Shown here: positions 48,902-60,680 of the stretch, piece by piece
Position numbering within the stretch: position 1 is the first letter of the stretch
How the letters are laid out: each line of letters begins with the position of its first letter
Assembly (NCBI RefSeq): GCF_030272615.1
Contig: NC_081405.1
Span: 468,894,008 to 468,958,007 of the forward strand
Origin: Cryptomeria japonica
Taxonomy: Eukaryota; Streptophyta; Pinopsida; Cupressales; Cupressaceae
Reading direction: 5' to 3'
Length of the DNA stretch: 64,000 nucleotides
Notes under the pieces: model-generated
What the model was told of the DNA's origin: nothing
The model's input: the letters and a program-made list of their open reading frames with translations, nothing else
The model's database searches: none
Position numbers and translations under genes: made by a program

Positions 48902-49267
48902 AGACTCAAATTTAAAAATTAATTCAAGTTCTACACAACCCACAAGTTCAATTTTAAAATTAAAAATTAGGATTTTTTTTTAATTTAACCACTTAATTTT
49001 AATTTTTTTGAAAATTGAACATGCAAATGAAAACTTGAATTGTAAAATTGAAGATTTCTCAGATTTAAAACAATCAATCCAATTTAGACAAATCACAAGC
49101 TCAATTTGGAATCTGAAACTTAGGGTTTTTTGTGAATTTTACCTCTTAATTTTTTAAAATTGCAAGGGAATTAAACTTGTAGGTGAAAATTTGAATTTTA
49201 AATTGCATACACTCAAATCTGAAAACAAAAAACATAATTAAGGGTGTAAGGAGTTGGTTCACCAAAA
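48902..49267. repeat. Continuation of the AT-rich leader-like array
   Basis: Units built on TTTTAAAATTAAAAATTAGG and ACC(A/T)CTTAATTTT continue the array of 9628-10769, now separated by the copia element. TTGGTTCACCAAAA lies next to the probable LTR boundary at 49268 and may be a primer site on the minus strand (TTTTGGTGAACC). Confidence 0.55.
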
Positions 49268-50414
49268 TGTAAAGTGGAAAATTGGGGGCTTAGCAAATTC
49301 ACCACAAGGAAAGGAGAATTCACTAAGCTCAATTTTCACTTGGGGAGACATTGCATTCAAAAGAGGGGATGAAACTACTAGATCCAATCCTAGATGACAC
49401 AAAGGACTAAATACTAAGTAGATTGATTGTTTTTGGAATGTGATTGACCCTCTTTTGTAAGTTGACTTGTTGAATTAAGACTAAGTGATGGAAATGAAGA
49501 CAAATATGAGAAAACATCGAGCTACAAATTTAGGATTTTGTTGTGTACCTTCATCTAAGAAGTTTGAGATGATTCGGAGCTACTCTACAAAATCTACCAA
49601 AAGTTGTAGGGACCATGTGTCCAGACTAGGTCGCCATCCTATTGATCCTCCAAACTTTTCATGCATCAAAAAGGGTTTTTCCATCTTTGCAAATAAATCT
49701 TAACTCTAGAAGAATAGTTGCACACCTACTTTCTGTACATAGAAGGAAAGGGAAATGTGTTGGGAATAGGGGTTTTCCTTTAGGTCAAATCTCAATTTTG
49801 GAATTAACCAAGTGGTTGAAATAATGTAATTAAAATGACTAAAGTAGAAATCCTCTTCTTTGAGGGGATGTTGAACTGACTAAAAATGAAATGCTTATAC
49901 CTCCTTGTGAAGTTTTTCTTTCCTACACATGGAATTATGATTTCATAGATTAGAATGATGATATCCTCTTCAATTCTTGAAATCTTGACTCTTTGCTTCT
50001 CCAAAGCTTGTAGGAAGACTAAAAGTGCTCAATTTATCTTGACTGATTGAATGCTTGATTGGTTTTCATGATATTCAAATGAGAGGGAAAACTCCCCTTA
50101 TATACTTTCCCATAGGATTAAAATTGATTAATTTTCCAACATGATCCTTCATAGAGGGGATTTTCCCATTTCAAATTTGAGATAGATCAGGGGGAGGGGC
50201 CCAAGATAGGTCCCCATTAGGGGGGACCACGGCACCATGCCTTGGTCTTGCCCTAATTTGGGGTAGGATCAAGGTGCAGGAAGGGTACATTACTAAGTTG
50301 AATGAAATTTTTAACATGTGTGAGCATAACTAGGTCTCTCAGGCCGAGGGGTACAAATACTAAGGCGAAGACCCACATACAATCAAAAATTGCAAGGGGT
50401 GCAATTTTAGGACA
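49268..50414 (-). mobile_element. Possible LTR of a minus-strand element
   Basis: It has TG...CA ends (TGTAAAGTGG to TTTTAGGACA on the plus strand). A clear minus-strand TATA-like box with its surroundings (AAGTATATAAGGGGAG, complement of about 50094-50109) lies inside. There is no duplication at the two ends, so it would be one LTR of a longer element whose partner is not in the window. ORFs within it have no recognised domain. Boundaries are tentative. Confidence 0.4.
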
Positions 50415-52541
50415 TTATAGAAAGATAGCCATATGATAGGGAAATGACATATGCCACTATGGATAACCATACAATAGGGTGAGATTTTTTCAGCATGGAT
50501 AGCAATACGCTAGATAACTATGTGATTGGGCGATCAAAGATAGAGTAGATTGACCCCTACAAAGGCAAGAAAAAGAGATAAATATAATGGTTTGGCCCCC
50601 ATCTAGGCAAAAAAATTGAGTGGTTTGGCCCCCACTTAAGAAAAACATGAAGAAAAAAAAGATCAAGTGGTTTGGCCCCCACTTAGGAAAAACATGAAGA
50701 AGTGATCAACAAGAAACATAAATGTAAAGGACAAATACATATATTGTAGAAATGTAGATATGACAGCCCCCTCTTACAATGATAGGAATGAAAGGCACGC
50801 CATTCTAAGGAGAAGAGTGGTTGTGGTATGTTAACATAGTGAGATGTTTCTATAGAATTCCACCACTAGGTGGTGAAACTTGAATGTCCACAACATCAAT
50901 AATGAAATGTAAGAGGACGTGGGGATCTGATAGTTTGGTATTAGAACTCATGGCAGTGACAAAAGATATGTAATACAACTGTGAGATGGGTATATCATCA
51001 TAGTGCCAAAGTTCTCAGATCTGAAGAAGAGCACATGAAGACAAAGATAAAATAAAATTTTAGGTCAAAATAGAAGAAGGCTAAAGATTCTCCCAATGCT
51101 TTGCATCATCCCTTAATAGCAAAAAAATAAGATACGTCTGAGAGAAGAAGTAGAGAGACAAATAGAAGATGTAAGACATAAAATATTTCGTATCCAAGCA
51201 CCTATGGAGTAAGACGGGTCCTCTAAGAGAGAACATCTGATAAACACAGTCAACCTCATGTATCCAAGTACCTATGGATTAACTTAGGTCCTTCAGAAGG
51301 GAACAAACATATAAAGAAAGAACGAGGGAACACCATCAAATGCACATACAAAAATATGGAGGAGAATGATAATTATGCTAAAGGTCAACACATAGGAGAT
51401 CACCTTCCTCCTAATATAGATCATAGGGAGAATAGGGAGGAACTCAAATAGGGGCCATTGCAAGAGCTTCAATGGGCACCTTGCCAGCAGTGAGGGCAAG
51501 GGATGAAGTAGTAGCAGCATCTACATCCACAAGCTCAGAGGAGGCAAGGGTCAATGATTGCATGAAGATTGTAGACAAGGTTAGGATATTCTCCAAGGAT
51601 TTGAGAAAGAGAGCCTCTATAGAGGAAGCAGGTGACTCACTCAAAGAAGATGAGATAACAACAAGACTATCGACCTTCGGGAGAGGGGCAGTGGCAAACT
51701 CGGGAGAAGGTGGAGCCTTATCAATCACACATAGAGAGATATGAAAAGCAACAAGCACTAAAACAGGTAGAGATGGGGTTGAGGAACATACCTATGAGAA
51801 TTTTCATCGTCAAAACTCTAGAATGGGGCCCCGCTCAAGCTTGCATTTGGGTCGGACAAGAGAAGCATGTCTCCTATCAATCGTAGAAAGCTAGAGGACT
51901 CTAGGAAAGCTCTAATGCTGGAACAACTACAAAATAGGGGGAGTAGACAGAGTTGCACTAGACACCACCTACGTATGCAACATGGAAATAGGCCAAGACA
52001 ATGGATGCATGTCCAACAAAGAGGTGATGAGCGGTGGTTCCAAAGAAGGAGTGATGAAAACCTACACCTGTTTAAGGGGTGGTTCATCGATAGGCTCCAA
52101 AATAGCTAGAAGCAAAACAAAAGATGATGTAGAAACAAGAGAAACAAATGAAATAAGATATGATGTGACAAAAGTGGGTGTTGAAGATGCACTAATAGAT
52201 TGTAAAGCAGCATCACTCTCTTTTGCCATGGCCCATTAATAGAACTTATGCTCATGCGCATGTTGATTACGATGGAGATGAGGGCCACCAACTGAAGCTT
52301 GAAAGGACTTAGGAGTATCATGTTCTATAGGAGAGGCCTCTAGAGCTGTGTTAGGGATAGGAGAAGGCTCAACCACTGGAATGAGAGATGCATTCAAGAT
52401 AGGTACTATGTTCATAACAATGGGTACCCTACCTCGCTTCACTCAAGGAGTGGTCAGAGGGACAAACGGTGCCACAACAAGCTATGAAGCAAGAGCGAAC
52501 GATGATGAATGAACATGGGATGAGCACTTCCCTTTCTCATA
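50415..52541 (-). pseudogene. Relic gypsy-like coding DNA, heavily decayed
   Basis: This minus-strand DNA lies downstream of the protease remnant at 52542-53286. Open stretches (51758-51444 and 52442-52236) are rich in Ser, Pro, Leu and Ala and match no domain I know. Local duplications: TGGTTTGGCCCCCA(T/C) repeated three times at about 50587-50700, and a GTATCCAAG(C/T)ACCTATGGA unit repeated near 51190 and 51258. I see no RT or integrase motif here. Confidence 0.4.
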
Positions 52542-53645
52542 TCAATAGGGTTGAGGGATATCGACCGTGATTGGGAGCTTCAAGGGAGGGCAGGCCGCAG
52601 ACTTTGGCAGTGTGGGTGCCTTTTCCTTGTCCATATTGAGTGCATTCATAGGAACAAAAGACATCATCAAGGGTTGTTTAGTCCAGGGTGGACAGGGAGG
52701 TCTTTTTGAAGGGATAGGCTTAGCCTCAATCTCTAACATTGAAGGGACATGAGGCACCACCTGCTCCAGGAAAATAGTAGGGAACAAATAGCTAGGCTGA
52801 TTTGACTTAGGGACCAACTCTCTCATCTTATACTGATAATAAGCATGATATATCAAATCACCATGGGGAAGCATGGGCCCCACTAGAGTAGGCCAAAAAT
52901 GATCCAACAAAGAATCCCCACAAGTTACCAGGGGTCTATATCCAATATCCTGGATGACATGCACCAAACCCTCATGAGGAAAATTGAGACATTTATGGAG
53001 GGACCATGTCCATAGAAATCAACCAAGGAATGCCTAGTTTAACCTGAAATAGATCCAATTTAGGGATGATCATAAACATGGAAGACACAACCTTGGGTCC
53101 CATGAGGACCATCAAGGCAATGCTACCCAAAGGAGGTATGGAGAAACCGTCATTCATCCTCAGGTTTTCTCGACACTCATCATATGCAGGCCTATGCCAA
53201 CTATTTACAAACAAAGTCTCTTCCGTAATGACATCGACTCTGCATGATGGGTCAACCATCACACCTATTATAGTTTGACCATTCAATCTAGCAAGGATAT
53301 ATAGAGGAGTAGGTTCTCAATAATATGGTCCATCAAGAGGGGTGAATGATGAGGACATGTCACACAACTTCCCCTTCTAGCTGGGAGGTGAGAAAATAGG
53401 AGTGACGGTGACCATGTTCACAAATGGACCACCATCCAAAGAACAATCCGATGCAGAGGTGAAATTCGATGAATGCAAGTGAAATGGATCGGTATAGATT
53501 TGTAAGTCACTATTGGTCTTGTTAATGGACTTATTTCACTTATGTTTTTGCACATTATCTTTGATTGCACCACTATCAATGTGGTCTTGCACAATGCAGT
53601 GAAGACAATAACATTGCTCAGTGTCATGAACAGGCACATGATGAT
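52542..53645 (-). pseudogene. Relic gypsy gag end and protease region
   Basis: Minus-strand reading. Around 53640-53560 a knuckle-like stretch (HDTEQCYCLHCIVQDHIDSG) resembles the gag C-terminus of Athila-like elements. At 53286-52993 a retropepsin-like region follows: VMVDPSCRVDVITEETL, where relatives have a DxGA active site (here DPS, so inactive), and LGIPWLISMDMVPP, the usual LG(R)xWL segment after the active site. 52967-52542 continues in nearly the same register with a Pro/Lys-rich linker. The upstream end is cut by the Athila-like element starting at 53646. Confidence 0.6.
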
Positions 53646-54871
53646 TGTTGGTTCTCACAACTAGAATGAAAACTAGGTTATAAAAACTTAATTTAGGGAT
53701 TGGACATCCTTACTGAATAGCTAGCTTTCTTGTAGAAAACGCTCATTTACTTTATCGACCAAGGATGTAAACTTGAAACGGGCTAGCACTATATGTGCAC
53801 TAAGTTCAAATTGCAACCATTCTATCCTACTGTTGGAAAAGGAAATTCTCTGAAATAAATATGCAAAAACATGATGAACTAATAATTTATCAAAACTTAC
53901 AATTGAAAGTAACTTAAGCAACTGCTACCAAATAACAATGTTCTGGCCAATGAATAAGAACTACTCTACCCATTATGGCTGTAGGAACGGACACAGGAAC
54001 TATTTCTAGTGTTTACAGGAATAGTCAAATGCCAAAACAACAACTATTGCAAGATGGAAATTAAATGAAAAACACAAAGGGACTACTCACCAAGTGGGCC
54101 CCCTTGGGTGAGTATATCCAGAACTCTAGATAACAACTGATAAGCTCAAAATGACATTGTCTTCTTTATTCCAAATTGACTACAAAATACACGTCTGAAA
54201 ACTGGATACCACAAATTCTATGATCATTTTGTCCTTTTTGAGAGGAGATAGAGACCTTTTATTTATAAGGAAACTTTATAATATATTCCTAACTGATCAA
54301 CCCATGTCCCAAAGGAATAGGTGAATAGGTTTATTATACTAAAAAAGAAGTCAACATAGGAAAATAGAACAACATCTGTCCTACAGCTAAGAAGATATAG
54401 CGTGACTTCCTTCCTGGATTTAAGCTCCACTAAGAACAATTATGAATGTCCCACAAACCACTCTATTGAGGAAGCGATCAAGTGGTTATGACCTTCTTCA
54501 ATTCTGCTCCACTTTGAATAGGTTTACATCGTAGCGACATGTTGATGTTCCTCTTAACCGCTAGCTTAGTCTCTCTTTCATCTTGGATGACCCTGCATTA
54601 TGACATTAATGTGCACAAAAGCATGTGTATCTATTGATGTCAACATAACATAAATTAAACCACATTCTAAGATTTATTTAGATAATATGCATAGATGAAC
54701 CATTTAAAAATTATTAGATAACAACCTTAGGTATATGATAAATTAGTTCCAGAAATAATTTAAAAGGCATCAACTAGGAAAGTCTTCTGACCCAAATATC
54801 ACCTAGACACAAGACCTAAGCTAGAATTCTATGACAAAAATCTATCAAAATAGAGCCATTATTTCGGCTCA
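53646..54871 (-). repeat. 3' LTR of the Athila-like element
   Basis: The plus-strand reading starts TGTTGGTTCTCAC and ends TTTCGGCTCA. It matches 63501-64000 over its first 500 bases. The minus-strand start TGAGCCGAAATAATGG directly follows the PPT. Confidence 0.88.
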
Positions 54872-54890
54872 TCATTTCCCCCCAACCTAG
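54872..54890 (-). other. Polypurine tract of the Athila-like element
   Basis: On the minus strand AGGTTGGGGGGAAATGA precedes the 3' LTR, the expected plus-strand primer position. Confidence 0.75.
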
Positions 54891-57870
54891 CTTCTTGTTG
54901 ATCCTCCAGCAATAGGAAAATTTTGAATTCTGGAATTGATTCTGAAATTGTCAGGGGTAACCTACCCAGAACCTCCTGTAGACAAACTCCAATAGAACCC
55001 TTTAATATTTTCCAATCATGTCCACCTAGAGAATTCTGTTGCTTCATCATATGGTGGGTCATTATTCCTACATCCCATTAGTGGTCATAGGAGAATTGGT
55101 GGCTGGAAGCTAAGGGGCAACCAATGTCTTCCTTTCGTTCTTCCCAAATGTATATATTTGGGTGCCCTCCTTAGTTCTGCATGATACTTTGATAAGGAGT
55201 GTGACTCAGACTATTTCAACTCATCCAGTAGGCTATTCCAATGCTGGACTAAATGTCTTATTGTTATATTTCCTTCTTCTGTAGCCATTTGCTCATATTC
55301 CCTATATATTTCTTCTCTTAAGGGAAAAATGTTTTCCCCAAAATCTAGCTGATACATAATTTTCTACCAGTCGTAATAGAGCCTTCTTGGATTTCTTGAC
55401 TCATCTCTTAATGAAAGTGAGAGATGAAGTTCTTCCTTCCTATGTATCTTGAATTTATCTCCCCTTGTAATTTCATTTTGAACCCATGACATGAGAGCTC
55501 TCAGCTGGATATCTCCATTGTAAAGCAGAGGGTTCCAATCAACGTCATCAGGAACAATGTAATTATGTAAATAAAATTCACAGAGTAAATTCTTGATGGT
55601 TGTAGGAGATGTTTGGTAGACATGATAGAAATCTTCAAGTGTTTCTAAAAAGGGGCTTAGATCCCTAACAATTCTCATCATTTGAAAAAAAATATGTTGT
55701 TCCTTCAAATACAAGGAGTAAACTCGAGGTGGTGCTCTGCATTGCATTAGTTGCAATACCATGGTGGCTATCAGTTCCACCTTAATTTTAAGCTGAACAA
55801 TCTCCTCATCTTTCTATTCAATAACCTTCTTTTGTTGGTCAATAAGCCTCTGCATTTCTTCTTTTTCTAATTCCCATTCTTGGTAAAAGGCAAGTGCAAC
55901 TGCATGACTGGTAAGAGAAGATGGTGGTCTATGAATAGGTTCTTTAGGCTTTGACTTTCCAGCCCCGATTCCTATTTCAACAATCTTCTCTATGGTGGAT
56001 GCCAAACTGTTAAGCCCATCAAAGCCTACTTCTTCCTATAGCTTCTGATGAGGGTTATGCAGCTCTTCTTCCTCATTCTTATCTTTTTCCTTACTAAGAT
56101 CCTTAGGTGAGGATGAAGGAACATCATCCTGGTGGGGAGTGTGTGGCTTGTGCTTTGGAGAATCAACTAGAATGCTGAAATTTGGCTCCTTTGATTGTTT
56201 CTGATCTTTAGGATTTTTCTGAATCTTTTCACTTCTTCTTCGAGATGTTTATTTGGTGGCTACAGGATGACTTCCTATACTTAATTACTTAGTTTCTTTC
56301 TTAGCTACTTCAGTGGCCGCAAGAGAAACCATTTTTGCAACTTTTCTTTTCTTTGCAACAGGAGAGGCTAAATCCCCACTTTTTCCTTTCTCTTTCTTCT
56401 TTTTCGTGTCAATTTGCTTCTCTTTTCCCTTTTCCCTCCATGTAGAAGCCCTAGTTCTTATTATGATTTGCAAAGGAACCCCTTTCAAGGCTTCTTCTTC
56501 TTTAGACAGGGCTTCTCCTTGTGAGGGTTCCTCTATTGTAGGAATATTTTGATATGGTGATATCCCAGAAGTTGAGAGTTCCATAGCAGGACCAGGTCTT
56601 TATAAATTTTCCCTCTCTTGAGATGGGAGCAGTTCTACTAGACCCACATTATCTACTCTAAATCTTCTTTCACAAATTCATCCTAAGACATCTAGGAAAC
56701 ATCTCTTAAAGACCTTTCAATCAACATCTTAATCAAACAATGATGAGAAACAGAGTGAGGCCTACCTTTCTACATTTTTTTTGCGCTAATGGAAAGAAGA
56801 TTGTATAATATATTTGGAACATTCATTCTTCTTCCATGGTGTAGATGACTCAGAAGCTTGAAATGATGGGAATGTAGACATGAGAATATCCCTTCATAAG
56901 CTAAATACTTCATGACATAAGATGAAACTTCTCTTTATTCAGGCGAAAGGGATTCTTGTCGACCCCCCTGCTTATCTATTATCAAATGTGGGTCTCCCTA
57001 TTATGTAAATTCTACTCTTGCACTTCGTGTGTCCTTTGATTCAGGGTATTTTCCCCATCTACTGGCAACCTAGTTACTTCCGCAATCTATTCTTCTGTCG
57101 CTACAACTTTTAATCCTTTCACTTGGGCTTATTCATCTTAAAATGTATGGGTGAATTCTCTTGCAACCTCCTCATTAAACTCAGTTAGCTTTAGAAAATA
57201 ATCTAACCACCCACTATTGCAGAATTTTGATTCACAATCTTGGTTATGTAGAAGGATATCATGGACTGTAGGTTCATGATGAACTAGTGGACCACCCATC
57301 ATAACAATAAAAATCTCAACTCACTAATGGCAATAATATGCCCAACTCTGCAACTTTCAAAAGAAATATACTCTATTTGGCCAGAACCCAACTATAATTC
57401 CAAAATAACTCAAGGTAGACAAAAGGAACAGAGTACAAAATATCACATCAAGCCAAAAAATTTAAAAATTTAAACTCAATTTGAGATGACATAAGAATTA
57501 TTCATGAGAATAATTCACATCATACGCCCGCCCCCAACCTAAGGTTTAACAAGTGTCCACACATGCAGAGGATGACTGAAAAGGACATTATGGAAATATC
57601 ATTATGATATGAAATATGGTTTAATTACATGTATGTAACAAAAATAGATACACACAAGTGTACCTAATATCATGCCATAATGACTGCAGTTGGAGAAATT
57701 TATTATGTAGGAATCTTATCCACTATGCACGGTAAGTGAGGCAAAGAAATGAATGGCAAGTGGAAGGGAATGGGTAAAGGTGGAAATGGAATATTTATTG
57801 TACAAAAAAGTACTTCCACTGAAAATGGAAGTATTTATTGAGCATGCACAAAATATTTAGGAAGAAGGTG
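54891..57870 (-). pseudogene. Extra ORF region downstream of integrase, function unknown
   Basis: About 3 kb between the integrase end and the PPT. Open minus-strand stretches are 56584-56285 (Lys/Glu-rich, KKKKEKGK, nuclear-signal-like), 56005-55814 (begins MASTIEKIVEIG; Glu/Lys-rich end could be coiled coil) and 55780-55364 (begins MELIATMVLQLMQ; hydrophobic, Leu-rich, no clear membrane helix pair). They follow one another in the same direction and may be one broken ORF. Athila and Tat/Ogre elements often carry an extra ORF here, called env-like in some. I see no signal peptide or convincing transmembrane segment, so I leave the function open. Confidence 0.55.
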
Positions 57871-57879
57871 AAATGGCAA

Positions 57880-59020
57880 GGGCGCCGCTTGCTGCTACAA
57901 GAATCTCGACATTTTCTGGAGTAGTGAATTGTTGTAAGAATTTCTCCTTGGAAAGAGGCTTATGATAGAGGCGCAGGCGATGACCGTTTACCAACAAATT
58001 GAATTTGATAGGATCAGTTGTGGACAATCATACTACACCATTACAGAATGTTTCAATCACCTCATAAGGTCCTAACCAATGCGTCTACGGTTTTCCTAAA
58101 TTGTCCTTATACCTGGAATCATAGAGAAGGGTCCAATCACCTGACTTGAATGCTTTTTCTTTTATACATTTATCATGCCACTTGATGCATTGATTCTGAA
58201 TTGTTTCTATGTGCTATAGGGATAACTTTTTGATTTCATCCAAGGCATTAAGCTGCAGGAGTCTTTCCTGTTGTGTTGCAAAGAGAGTCATATTCAAGGC
58301 TATGGTTGTTCGAAGTGTCTTATGCTCAAATTCCACAGGCATCATAGATTTTGTTCCATACACCATTTCAAAGGACATAAACCCTATAGTGGTTTTCCAT
58401 GTGGTTTGATATTCCCATACTGCTTCAAGAAACCTACTAGACCAATCCTTACAGTGAAGGGCTACTATTTCGGTTAATATAGATTGAATTTCCCTATTGG
58501 TGATTTCAGCTTGCCCATTTTCCTAAGGATAGTAGGGAGTGGATTTCCTATGCCTTATATTATATTCATTGGCCAGGGTGGTGATCAAAGTGGAAGTAAA
58601 TTGTGCCCCTTGATTTGTCAAAATCTCTCTAGGAACTCCATATCATGTAAATATCTCCTCATACAAAAACTTTGATACCTTGTTATCCTTGGCATGTTTG
58701 AATGCTTTGACCTCAACCCATTTTGTAACATAGTCAGTACACACAAGAATGTATGACCTACCATTTGAGGATGGATAAATTGGTCCAACAAAGTCTAAAT
58801 CCCATTTGTCAAATGGTGTAACAACCACTTGTGGATGGAAAGGCAGCTAACTTCTATCACATTTTTTGGTATATTTGACTGCATCTTTTTGCAAAGTCGG
58901 CCAATAATATCCTATAGTCAGTATCTTTAGAGTTGTTCTCTTGGAAACAAAGTGACATCCACAAGGCTCATCATGGCAAGAATGAAGGATATCATAAGTT
59001 TCATCTTCTCTAACACATCA
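57880..59020 (-). pseudogene. Integrase of the Athila-like element (broken)
   Basis: Minus strand. The zinc-finger part reads CHDEPCGCHF..., then YYWPTL and a KKCDR remnant. The core has WDLDFVGPIYPSS (first Asp present) and YGVPREILTNQGAQFTS; most relatives have TDQGAQF, so the second catalytic Asp is Asn here. It also has P-stop-ENGQAE, where the catalytic Glu region is present but preceded by a stop. The C-terminal GPYEVIE and VNGHRLRLY segments match the GPF-type integrase tail of Athila/Tat elements. Integrase would insert cDNA into the genome; this copy cannot. Confidence 0.8.
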
Positions 59021-59700
59021 CCTCATAACTTGATCTGGCCCTATATAGAATAAGCAAGCTGCTATCCATGAAAAATTGAAACTCTTTTCTACCAGTAACC
59101 TTCTTTCTTTTGGCGAGAAATAAGGAGGAATTTTGTTAGCTACTAAGTAGTTAGCTATATCATCATACCATGGAATGTTCACATTAATTGAAAACAAATT
59201 CTCATCTGAAAAGGAGTCATCAATGGCTTCAGGACCATCTTGTGTTTGAAGTCTAGACATAAAGGCTGCTGCTACATTTTCCTTACCTGGCTTGTCAGTG
59301 ATAGTGAGATAAAATTCCTACATTAGCAATAACCATCGTGCCAACCTACCTAAAATGGAACTTTTATTCATAAGGTACCTGATGGCCACTTGATCGGTAT
59401 ACACAAAGATTTGATAGCCAGTGATATAGTGGTTGAACTTGTTGAGGGCATAGATAACAGCTAACATTTTCTTTTTTGTGACAGTATAATTTTAGCTTAG
59501 GTCCTTGCAAATTTTTATTGATATAATAAATTTCATTCTCCAAAACTCCTTGTTTCTTCCCTAAGACTGCTCCAATTGCAAAATCTGATGTAGCTATGTG
59601 AATGTGAAAAGGAAGAGACCAATCAGGTCCTTTGAGTACAGGAGCCTGGGGTAAGGCTCCCTTAAGTTTAGAAAATGCCTCTTCACACATTGACGTCCAT
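59021..59700 (-). pseudogene. RNase H region of the Athila-like element
   Basis: Minus strand. MCEEAFSKLKGAL and APVLKGPDWSLPFHIHIATSDFAIGAVLG form the start of the gypsy RNase H domain. The first catalytic Asp is retained in the ATSDFA segment (family: DASDFA). A frameshift near 59480 breaks the KENY-type region that normally supplies the catalytic Glu (here KKENVSCYL). The stretch 59260-59018 (IPWYDDIANYLVANKIPP) is the conserved linker to integrase. Confidence 0.78.
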
Positions 59701-60520
59701 TAAAATTCAACATTATATGTTAAGAGATAATATAAACAACTTGCCATCTTACAAAAGTCCTTTATAAATCTCCTATAGTACCCTACATGGCCTAAAAAAC
59801 TTCTTACATCCTTTCATTTTGCAGGAGCAGGAAGGTTAAGTATTACCTCAATTTTAGCCGGATCAACTTGAATGCTTGACTGAGAAATATGATTCCCCAA
59901 TACTACCCCTTCTTGCATCATCATGAAGCATTTTTCACTATTTAGGGATAAATTATGATACTCACACTGTTGCAATACTTTGGTAAGATTTTGTGATTCT
60001 TCCTCAAAGGTGACCATATAAGCAATGAAATCATCAATGTAAATTTCCATACAATCATAGGAAATATCTAAAAATATACTGAGGAAAGCCCTTTGAAAGG
60101 TTGTAGGAGCATTGCATAGACCAAAAGGAAGAACTGAATAGGCATATGTTCCCTAAGGGCAAGTGAAGGTTGTCTTTTCCTAGTCTTTGGGATCTATTAT
60201 GATTTGATTGTAACCACTAAACTCAGTCAAAAATGAAAAGTATTGCTTTCCTGCTAGAGAATCCAATACTTGATCAATGAATGGAAGTGAGAAATGATCT
60301 TTTTTAGTAGCAGTGTTGAGCTCCCTATAGTCCACACAAACTCTCCATTTACCTCCTTTCTTAGGGACTATAACTAGAGGAGATACCCATTGACTATCTG
60401 AAATAGGGTAAATGAATCCTGCATTAAGTAACTTTTGTAATTCCTCCTTGACTATTTCCCTTAATGCAGGATCAATCCTTCACTGAGGTTGTCTAACTGG
60501 TTTACAATCTTCTCTAATAT
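59701..60520 (-). pseudogene. Reverse transcriptase of the Athila-like element
   Basis: Minus strand. It has WVSPLVIVPKKGGKWRVCVDYRELN, then HFSLPFIDQVLDSLAG, FLTEFSGYNQI (relatives have an Asp where Thr stands, so the first catalytic Asp is lost), LPFGLCNAPTTFQRA, and YIDD at 60030-60041 intact, followed by FLGHVGYYRRFI. In-frame stops lie before the EKTTFTCP segment, within it (CP-stop-GTYAY, where a Trp is usual), and after NLPAPAK. RT would copy the element RNA into cDNA. Confidence 0.85.
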
Positions 60521-60680
60521 AAATCATGTGAGTACACAATGTAGGATTTAATCCCTTTATGTCATGATAATCCCATGCACAGGCTTGTTTATGGGTCTTG
60601 AGTAGTTCTATTAAGGGCAACCTTTTGTCTGTTGTAAGTTGATTATTGATATTCAGGTCCCTTCTTGAAGCAACCTCTAC

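Noticed and set aside
52567..52752. Plus-strand ORF in the relic gypsy region, and others at 51472-51744 and 53066-53278
   Set aside because: They are complements of the minus-strand retroelement coding stretches.
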